A stretch of DNA of 64,000 nt from Gambelia wislizenii. Lineage: Eukaryota; Chordata; Lepidosauria; Squamata; Crotaphytidae. Shown here in pieces: positions 57,025 through 64,000 of the stretch (position 1 is the stretch's first letter; each line of letters opens with the position of its first letter). The notes beneath the pieces were generated by a model. It was not told the origin of the DNA, did no database searches, and saw nothing but the letters and a program-made list of their open reading frames with translations. The position numbers and the translations under genes are program-made. The stretch spans positions 60,787,001 through 60,851,000 of the forward strand of contig JAUMIR010000005.1 of NCBI GenBank assembly GCA_030847615.1, in the 5' to 3' direction.

Positions 57025-57612
57025 ACTTACGACTCCTTGAATGCTTTCATCAGCGCTGTTTACGCACAATCCTAAATATACACTGGACTGACTATGTGAC
57101 AAATGTTGCTGTCCTTGAGCAAGCAGGGATCACTAGCATTGAGGCCATGATATTAAGAACACAGCTGTGCTGGGCAAGGCATGTTTCTAGGATGGAGGAC
57201 CATTGCCTCCCAAAAACAGTAATCTACAGTGAACTCACCATGAGTCAGCGTAAGAGGGGCGCTCCAAAAAAGCGATACAAGGACTCCCTGAAACAACATC
57301 TCAGACTCAGCCAAATTGATCATCAACAATGGTCCGCCCTGGCCTCACATCGGGAGGCATGGAGACGCAGTATCCACAATGCTGCAGCCTTATTTGAGAA
57401 CTCACGCTGAACAAGTCTTGAAGAGAAACGACAATGCAGAAAGAATCACAACCTGCAAACATCACCCAAGGAAACCCACTGCTGTGCTTTCTGCAATCAG
57501 ACTTGTCTATCTCGGATTGGCCTTTTTAGTCATCAGCGCACTTGCAGAAAGTGTGGGATGAGTCCTTCCTGAATCTTCATTTGCGAAGAAAAGCCAGAGA
57601 GAGAGAGAGAGA
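57025..57612 (+). mobile_element. Cys/His-tailed LINE, copy 6
   Basis: 5'-truncated copy flanked by GTTGAATGGC on both sides (57015-57024 and 57613-57622). Reads MTNVAVLEQAGITSIEAMIL, RTQLCWARHVSRMED, KRGAPKKRYKDSLKQHLRLS. A TGA at about 57408 ends the frame after AALFENSR; beyond it the same frame still shows the CAFCNQTCLSRIGLFSH-type motif. Ends AAGAAAAGCCAGAG plus (GA)n. Inactive. Confidence 0.9.
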
Positions 57613-57622
57613 GTTGAATGGC

Positions 57623-58236
57623 TGGAGAGATCTGATGCTGAAATTACTTTGGAGGAAATAAGGCCAAACAATGAAGGTTCTCTCAACCTCAATGTTTGTG
57701 GAACATCTGTGAAAATGTCTTACAGATCAGCTTCAACTGTCATTCCACCGGGGCTTTGCTTGAATATGGTATTGTAATGTAATTAAAAATAAGCATTCAG
57801 TCAGTTTTGCTCATCCCTGAAGTATAATGTTTCAAAATCATATGCCAAATATATTGTCTCATATGTTATAGCCCTATTTATCCATGGCAGGAAATCTTAG
57901 AAAAATTGTTTTCCAATGTGCGCACACCATGACATGCAAAGCCTTTTAAACACACACACACACACACACACACACAACTTTTGTAATGGTCATAGATGAG
58001 ATTGTACTAGCTGTGTCCTTTCTGCATCTGTTTGGTACAGATCCCAGTGTTTCCTGGAGTGTCTCAAATCCACAAAATACCTCAACGTACTTAGTTTTAT
58101 CATCTGTATCCCTGATTTAGCAGGCAGATGTCAAAAAACATATGGAGTCAGATAACTCCCCAGTATCTTCACAGCTGCAGATACTCAAATTAAATGGCTG
58201 CAGTCAGCATAAACGTAAGCACAGATGCATCCTCCC

Positions 58237-58283
<47 letters not shown>

Positions 58284-58361
58284 GCCTATGTTGAATTCCT
58301 AATCTCAACTAGATTAGATCTATTAATGCAAAGGGAATATGATAGGTTGATAGAAGGAATT
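57623..58361. other. Unassigned apart from CA and AAGA microsatellites
   Basis: (CA)n at 57951-57975 and (AAGA)n at 58237-58283. Nothing else recognised. Confidence 0.6.
58237..58283. repeat. AAGA microsatellite
   Basis: About 11 uninterrupted AAGA units; makes a false KERKKERK peptide in the overlapping ORF. Confidence 0.95.
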
Positions 58362-58466
58362 GTGCAGCCCTCCAATGTTGCTGGACTGGAACTCTCAGCA
58401 GTCCTTGCTAGTACTCCTATGGTGAGGAGTGCTGGCAATTGTAGTTCAATAATAACTGGAGGGCTG
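58362..58466. mobile_element. Palindromic hAT-like MITE
   Basis: Left end GCAGCCCTCCAATGTTGCTG; right end reverse complement GCAGCCCTCCAGTTATTATT. Inner mirror around AGTACTCCTATGG and GTGAGGAGTGCT. Related in design to 29365 and 62632. Confidence 0.6.
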
Positions 58467-58716
58467 CCCAGTTCCCACCATAATGGTAAGGCAATGCTTA
58501 TGTAAGGTCCATTGATTGAATGGATCTACACTAGTTGGGTGTAGCAATTGGATTTAGGGCAATGAATGGAAACAATCCAACAGCTATTCAGAACAAAGCT
58601 CCACTGAAAGGGTGGCATGGTAGTGCTCTTGTAACTTCCATTTATTTCAGAAAGGCTGATGCAGAAGAACTTCCTGATAGATAATGCCAAATAGCAACAA
58701 TGTGTTAATATGATGA

Positions 58717-58940
58717 GGGCCCTTTCACAGTACACAACTATAGGACTGTGATTCTTCTTTAACTGCCAGGGCTGCATCCTCTGGAATCCTGGAGTTTGTA
58801 GTTTAGTGAGGCACTAGAGCTCTGTAGCAGAGAATTCTGAATAATACTCCCTAAATTTCAAATCCCAGGATTCCATAGGTTGAAACCATGGAAATTCCAG
58901 TAGAATCATAGAGCTATAGTTGTGTAATTTGAAAAGGCTC
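58717..58940. mobile_element. Palindromic MITE, GGGCCCTTTC ends
   Basis: Left end GGGCCCTTTCACAGTACACA; right end reverse complement GAGCCTTTTCAAATTACACA. Inner halves GGAATCCTGGAGTTTGTAGT and CAAATCCCAGGATTCC mirror. Flanking triplets TGA and TCA nearly match. Best-preserved ends of this family in the window. Confidence 0.75.
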
Positions 58941-59221
58941 TCAAACAACAACAATGGTTTTAGCATATTTTGAGGACATACTACTGAAATTACCATGCTG
59001 AGACCATAGTCTGCCCCACTTTTCAGGGTCTGTCAGTGTACTCCAGTTTCTTGTTTTTCTCTCATAATATTGGATCACTTTAAGATATAAGCTTTTGTTG
59101 TAGATGGAAGACTGTTGTTACAGACATTCACTTGTTGACTTGCCCTCCTATTCTCTAATTTTTGAGGGACCTACTTCATCATTTTTCTTCCTTTTATTAA
59201 ATTCTAATTTCAGCTACTATG

Positions 59222-59352
59222 CTAAACCAGCTTTCCCCAACTTGGTGCCCTCCAGATGTTTTGTACTGTATCCCCAAAAATACCTGACTACTGCCCAGGT
59301 TGGTTTGGGCTAAAGGAAATTATAGTCCTAAACAGCTGAAAGGCCCCAGGTT
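59222..59352. mobile_element. Degraded palindromic hAT-like MITE
   Basis: CTAAACCAGCTTTCCCCAAC with TTGGTGCCCTCCAGATG, then ATTATAGTCCTAAACAGCTG and AGGCCCCAGGTTT. Same design as 29365-29495. Confidence 0.5.
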
Positions 59353-59393
59353 TAGAAGCCAAGTCTAGGCAATTGTTGTGTCTTTAAATTGTT

Positions 59394-59426
59394 TACCAAA
59401 TGCCCAAAGGACATTTGGTAAATACT
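59394..59426. repeat. Short hairpin TTTACCAAATG
   Basis: TTTACCAAATGCC and GGACATTTGGTAAA face each other across CAAA; one base bulged. Confidence 0.6.
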
Positions 59427-59719
59427 TCAGCTGTGTGGCCTCTGACAGATTATGTCCAAACACATTTTTGGACTATATAGCCATGTTGGCTGTGTGATTC
59501 TGAGAGTGTATTCCAAAATTTAACTTTTATAATCTGTGCCTCTGAGGGTATGGAATCCTTAACAAAAAAAAGTAGCCCCTCCTCATCTTCAATAAAACAT
59601 TTTCCTGTGTGACATGACTGTATGGGAAATCTATGAAGAACCTGCTTTGCTCCATTTCTAAGCTTACCTCATTATTTACTTCATTAGTTTGCAAGGTAGG
59701 TTTAGAGTGTGTATGTGTG

Positions 59720-60515
59720 TGCCTTCAAGTCACCTGTTAACTTATGTGATTGCATACATTTCATAGGGTGTATTAGGAGATTATCAAACACATTAAAAGT
59801 GGTATTACATAAACACTAGGAGATTGCTAAAGGGCTCCCTTTTCAGATGACTTTGTTCCCCCCTTGTAATGCACCCGTTCTGCTGCTGTTTCACCAGCAC
59901 TGCTTTTTATTGACAGGAGAAGCCATCAATAGATCCCCTGTTCCATTTCTGTCACAGATGTTCCTGCAAGTGAAAAGGTGCCCCGTTATGCTGGCAAGAT
60001 CCCAGCGTCAATGAGAGGTCCCTGTTAGAACACTTCCAGGTGAGATCAGGACATCAAGGTAAGTGATACACTTTTTAAAAACTTCCCTGGTTTACTTGGA
60101 AGTTTTAAAGTGTCTTTTTGTGTTTGCTGTCACTTTTTCTTGTGTATTTTTCTTTTTCTTTTTGAATTTCCCGCTTTTGCGTCTTCTCTTGAGAATCTGT
60201 GGGATTTCACTCCTGGGCTGCCCTGTTGACACTACTCAAGGTAGGTCTGAAAAGTTTTGTTTCTGTGCCAGTCAAGGGACGGGACAGTGGGGGGAGTGGA
60301 GATTCTGGGACAGGAACGCTTTTTTCGTTCCTGTCTTAAAATCTCCATAGGCAAGGAATACTTAGAGACAGTTTGCTATTGTCTTCTTCTGAAATATAGC
60401 ATATAGCATGTGGTATTCCTTGGTGGTCTCCATCCAAGTACTTACCAGGCCTGACCCTGCTTATCTTTCAAGACTGTATGGGTTCTGGTGCTTTCTGATT
60501 GTTCAGGCCCCAGCC
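59720..60515 (-). mobile_element. 5S-derived SINE split by a DNA element
   Basis: Body part 59720-59775 (TGCCTTCAAGTCACCTGTTA, TTTCATAGGGTG) and the rest from 60347 (GGCAAGGAATACTTAGAGAC, TCTTCTGAAATATAGC), then the 5S head on the minus strand: GGTAAGTACTTGGATGGAGA and AAGATAAGCAGGGTCAGGCC. Same family as 7848-8072. The head is more eroded toward 60515. Confidence 0.8.
59776..60346. mobile_element. DNA element inside a 5S-SINE
   Basis: 571 bp. Left end GGAGATTATCAAACACATTA; right end reverse complement GGAGATTTTAAGACAGGAAC. Flanking triplets TTA and ATA. Interior words AGATCCCCTGTTCC and GTCAATGAGAGGTCCCT do not code for a transposase. Boundaries are confirmed by the continuity of the SINE on both sides. 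Confidence 0.75.
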
Positions 60516-60639
60516 ACTTTATATTATGAACTTCATAATATTTAGTACTTTCTTGCAAGTTTGTTGTGAGGACAACAAAGATAATGGTTGAGTGATCTGG
60601 ACACTGCCAGAATTCTATGGAGATGCTGTATTTAGTTAT

Positions 60640-60890
60640 CAATCTATTTATTTACTCATTTTCACTTGTTTATCCTGCCTTCCTCCAAGGAAATAAGTGA
60701 TTTACTATTTGCTGTTTTCTCCTCACAACAACAATGTAAAGTACAACAACCCTGTAAAGTAGACTAGGTTGAGAGACAGTGATTGGCTCAAAGCCATTCA
60801 TTCAGTGAGTATCATCATGATTTAGACAGGGGTCCCTCCTGATTGTACACCAGTATCCTAAAGTTTAAACACTACACTGGTTCCCCTGCT
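60640..60890 (-). mobile_element. tRNA-derived SINE, second type, diverged
   Basis: Plus-strand text AACAACCCTGTAAAGTAGAC, GAGAGACAGTGATTGGCTCA and AACACTACACTGG is the reverse complement of a tRNA-SINE body and head of the kind at 50698. The left part CATTTTCACTTGTTTATCCTG overlaps the dispersed repeat described at 10641. Confidence 0.55.
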
Positions 60891-61524
60891 AGTCTAGTCT
60901 TTCTACCCACACTCACTCTTTGCCTGATTGATATCACTACCTTTCTGATTATTGGGATTTTCTGTTATAATAGAAACAAAACCAATCTTAGTCCAAAATA
61001 AACTTTGCATTTTGAACTGTCAAAAGCAATTACTTGTTGCCTTTGAATTCAATTTGAATATAAATTGTTTGAGAAGATGTTGTGTCATCCAACAGATATT
61101 TGCAGCTGACACAGGCATTTTTGCATAATTTTTATACCACAGCTGCAAGTAAAGCAAAACAGCTTTCTTTATAACTGAAGCTACCAATTATATTACCTGT
61201 ACTAAATCATGTTAAGTTCATGTGTCCTCAAGGATGACCGTATTTTATATGTGTCCCAGTAAGAATATGGGACCTATACAATTTGTTCAGGATATCACCA
61301 CCCTTTGCCTATAGCTTTAAAACTGAGCCAATATCACCAGCCACAGTTTAAACAGTGTGGTTATATAAAACTGGTCAATGCATAAGTACTGTATTATAAA
61401 GACGTAACAAGCTAATTAAATGATAACATTTCATTTTTTGGGACTGATTGTTTACTGTGTATACTGAAACAATGACTGTAGTTTCAGGATGCAGACACTG
61501 TGAAGCTGCACTCATAGAGTGAAA
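60891..61524. other. No assignable feature
   Basis: AT-rich, no repeat ends or motifs. Confidence 0.4.
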
Positions 61525-61680
61525 GTTTTTTGGACTACAATTCCCAGAATTACCCAGCCAGAATGGTCACTTGCTCAGCAAAAGACTGCAATTTTGATGA
61601 GGATCGTGGAGATTGGAAGGGGGAAGGGAATTCTGGCTATGGATTCTGTGAGCTGCAGAAATAATTTTTCCAATCTCTGA
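61525..61680. mobile_element. Degraded palindromic MITE
   Basis: TTTTTTGGACTACAATTCCC with GAATTACCCAGCCAG, then GGGAATTCTGGCTATGG and TTTTTCCAATCTCTG. Confidence 0.5.
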
Positions 61681-62631
61681 GGGAGACTCAGATTCATATC
61701 CTCAATTATGATGCTGGCTGAGATTGTTTGCTGTCTGGCAGCCTAATCTTTCTCAGTTTTTTATCCTGTGGTGAGGATAAAAAGGAAGCAAATGGGATAG
61801 TGGTGTGGTAAATACATACTTAATAATAGAGAATTGGCAAGATGGGAGGAGTGGTAGGCTGGAGGTGTGAGTCCCCATGATCAGGAACTGAGGAGAATCA
61901 ACCTGGCAGGTATTCACCTGAGCAAAAGCCCAGTCTAGCAGCTGGACAGCCAAGGTCAAGTCTGGCTATGTTGCCAGACAAAACCCAAGCCTGTCTTGCC
62001 TACTAGGTCAAGGAAACCAATAGTCGGATTGGATGGGATGAGTCACCCTGTTGCCTGAGGCCCCTTCAAACAGCCTCCTGAAAAGGCTCCTTAACAGCCA
62101 TAAGGGAGAGCTGATGACTAGCAGCCATAAGGGGCAGCAAACACAGATCTGGGCATTCCTGGGTTAAGCTCTCATAGCTCATGTCAACGACTTAAATAAC
62201 TAATTGCTAGTGATGGGAGATATATAGGATTTTTAAGCGGGGGGGGGGACACAGAGGAAGTCTGGCAATCACATGTGCCATTCCTTCTCATTCCATAAGG
62301 AGCTCAGAAGGTACTGGATATGTATTGGACCTTGGACCCATCCACTTTAATGGTAGGATTGCTGTCTAGTCCTTGTTAAAGTTGGTGTCCTTACTAAAGC
62401 TGGCATCTGTCTGTGTGCCTGTAGGGCCCTTTCATTTTAAACATTTCTGCAAATTAATATGTACATATAGCTCACAGTCTTTCCAGGTCAGGAGTAGACA
62501 ACTATGACTCTCCAGATGCTATTTATCTGCAGCTCCTAGTGTCTTTCACTATAAGCTAAGCTGGCTAAAGCTAAGGGAAGATGCAGCAATGTGAGAGGTG
62601 AGGGGCACAGCAGCCCAGCCTTCCTCTAGAC
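61681..62631. other. No assignable feature; G10 run at 62240
   Basis: No recognised repeat ends. The 62500-62530 words TATGACTCTCCAGATG may be a MITE half. Confidence 0.4.
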
Positions 62632-62767
62632 CAGTGGTTCCCAAACTTTGGTCCTCCATGTCTTTTGAACTTCAGCTCCCAGAAGCCTTAACCAGCTTGA
62701 TCAACAATCTCAAATTCTGGGAGCTGAAGTCCAGAACATCTGGAGGACTGAAATTTGGGAACCACTG
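62632..62767. mobile_element. hAT-like MITE with 8-bp target duplication
   Basis: 136 bp. Left end CAGTGGTTCCCAAACTTTGG; right end reverse complement CAGTGGTTCCCAAATTTCAG. The flanks CTCTAGAC and CTATAGAT match at 6 of 8 bases, fitting the 8-bp duplication of hAT elements. The short ORF across it is chance. Confidence 0.8.
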
Positions 62768-63039
62768 CTATAGATGGATAGAAGCAGACAGGTTGAAAGC
62801 AAAACCAGATATTTTTGGCCACCTATTAGTATAAACATAAACACTTTTCTGGTGACAACTCCTAAAGCATTTGAAATGCCATTATTGTGTCTATTGTGCC
62901 AGGTTTTTCTTTGTTGTTGTTTTGTTATTCGTGGTTATTATTGTCCCAGTAAGGAATACACAAAGTAATCAGGCCTAAGACTAATTAGTGTTGGTAGGAT
63001 GCTAGCTAGTTGACTAGTGAAAGACTGTCAATTGACTGC

Positions 63040-63350
63040 CTGTTGGTTTTCCATGGTTTTTTTTCTGGGCTGTGAGGCCATGGAGGAGTTTATTCCTGAC
63101 ATTTCGCCTGCACCTGTGGCTGGCATCTTCAGAGAATGGTTGGGTAGGGTGTGTGGAGTTTATACACTGTGAGCCCCTGTTGGAGAGGATATGTAAATTT
63201 GTTTATTTGAATGGCTAGTTTCTGGGTGGAGATCTGCAAGGAGGATTAGGGTCTGTTTGGCTAATGGTCCATTATCTGTTGGAAATCCCCCTGCCCCTGG
63301 GTAGAATTCATTTGCATGTGTTGAGTTTTGATTTTAGTGTTTTTCAGGAC
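63040..63350. mobile_element. Possible Penelope-like element fragment
   Basis: GGTTTTCCATGGTTTTTTTT, TGGGCTGTGAGGCCATGG, CCTGACATTTCGCCTGCACC and GGCTGGCATCTTCAGAGAAT form a phrase set that I associate with Penelope-like retroelement ends in reptiles. No reverse transcriptase is seen. Confidence 0.35.
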
Positions 63351-63399
63351 TGGTAGCCAAATTTTGTTTACTTTTAGGGTTTCTTCTTAGTGTATTTTG

Positions 63400-63648
63400 T
63401 TGTTATTATTAACTGCCAAGTAGACTTTGACTTATGGCAACCCTATGAATGAGAGATGGCCAAGAGCCCCGCTCATAAACAGTCCTGCTCCAGTTTTGCA
63501 AGCTGACATCCTTGATTGAATCAATTCATCTGTAATGTGGGCCTTCTCTTTTTCCTACTGCCATCTGCTTTACTGAGGCTTAATGTCTTTTCTGGTGAGA
63601 CATGTCATGATATGTCCAAATTATGACAGCCTCAGTTTAGTCAAACAA
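63400..63648 (-). mobile_element. BovB LINE 3' end
   Basis: Minus strand reads GACATATCATGACATGTCTC, AAAGACATTAAGCCTCAG, then ACTGGAGCAGGACTG, CTCTCATTCATAGGGTTGCC and AAGTCTACTTGGCAGTTAAT. Same end as 21150-21463. Fragment only. Confidence 0.75.
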
Positions 63649-64000
63649 GCTGTAGCAAGTAAAGGAGGTTGTAATCAGTGAAGTTGCTCCATGTGTATGG
63701 CCTTCAGAAACACAGGACTGAACATGCTGCAATGTGAGACTGATAATGGTAACAGTGCAGGACTGTGAGGTTAGCAGTTGCTGGCAGCTGAAGCCCAAAC
63801 AACCATTAAAAAGCAGTGTCAGTGGCTTTCCTTGGAAAATAGCCATTTACTCTCCTAAGAGCTACACTGGCAAAACATAATTTTCTGTTATAAGTGGCAG
63901 GATTGTAGCTAAGAGACCAATTGACCTATATTTGATTTGATTATAGCCATCAAATCAGTCATTGCTCAACTCATAGAAGAAGATCATTGGGTGCTAATAA
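63649..64000. other. No assignable feature
   Basis: Short ORF 63637-63846 (minus) without motif. Nothing recognised to the window end. Confidence 0.4.

Noticed and set aside
58194..58505. 103-codon ORF with KERK repeats
   Set aside because: Driven by the AAGA microsatellite; remainder overlaps a palindromic MITE.

Overview
This is a 64 kb piece of a vertebrate nuclear genome, almost certainly a squamate reptile (lizard or snake). The evidence is the mix of repeats: BovB/RTE, CR1 and L1 LINEs, a 5S rRNA-derived SINE, tRNA-derived SINEs ending in ACAACAA tracts, and many short palindromic DNA transposons. No rRNA, tRNA or protein-coding host gene could be recognised. No host exon chain, CpG-island promoter or polyadenylated host transcript unit is evident. 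All long ORFs belong to retrotransposons or to GC-rich satellite DNA. The window reads as intergenic or deep intronic DNA built of nested insertions.

Layout. At 1-16 kb there are three copies of one LINE family with a C-terminal Cys/His motif (1-757, 3589-3985, 13731-15262), a 5S-SINE, CR1 and BovB fragments, and a GC-rich DNA-transposon relic. At 16-32 kb there are many Tigger-type elements flanked by TA, tRNA-SINEs, and a family of palindromic elements sharing a GGAnATTnTCAGAC-type terminus with mostly 3-bp target duplications, one of them inside a SINE; a young 230-bp palindrome closes this part. At 32.7-38.2 kb a solo LTR is split by a DNA transposon, which is split by an old L1, which is split by the Cys/His LINE. 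At 38.7-39.3 kb a fifth copy of that LINE has a 29-bp target-site duplication. At 40.7-45.9 kb lies a young 5'-truncated L1 on the minus strand, with ORF1 remnant and nearly intact ORF2. A second solo LTR of the same family follows at 46.6-47.5 kb. At 48.0-49.4 kb a TA-flanked Tigger-like element holds about 1.2 kb of 63/64-bp GC-rich tandem repeats, part of them inverted. At 50-64 kb are more SINE, CR1, LINE and MITE copies, including a DNA element inserted in a second 5S-SINE.

The transcribable genes here are selfish. L1 ORF1/ORF2 encode an RNA-binding chaperone and an endonuclease/reverse transcriptase. The Cys/His LINE, BovB and CR1 pieces are broken. SINEs and MITEs depend on enzymes encoded elsewhere. 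I did not find a new defence or biosynthetic system; the most notable things are structural, namely the nest, the satellite-bearing Tigger element, the palindromes and the chimeric ORF1 start. All family names are from recognition by eye, not from a search.
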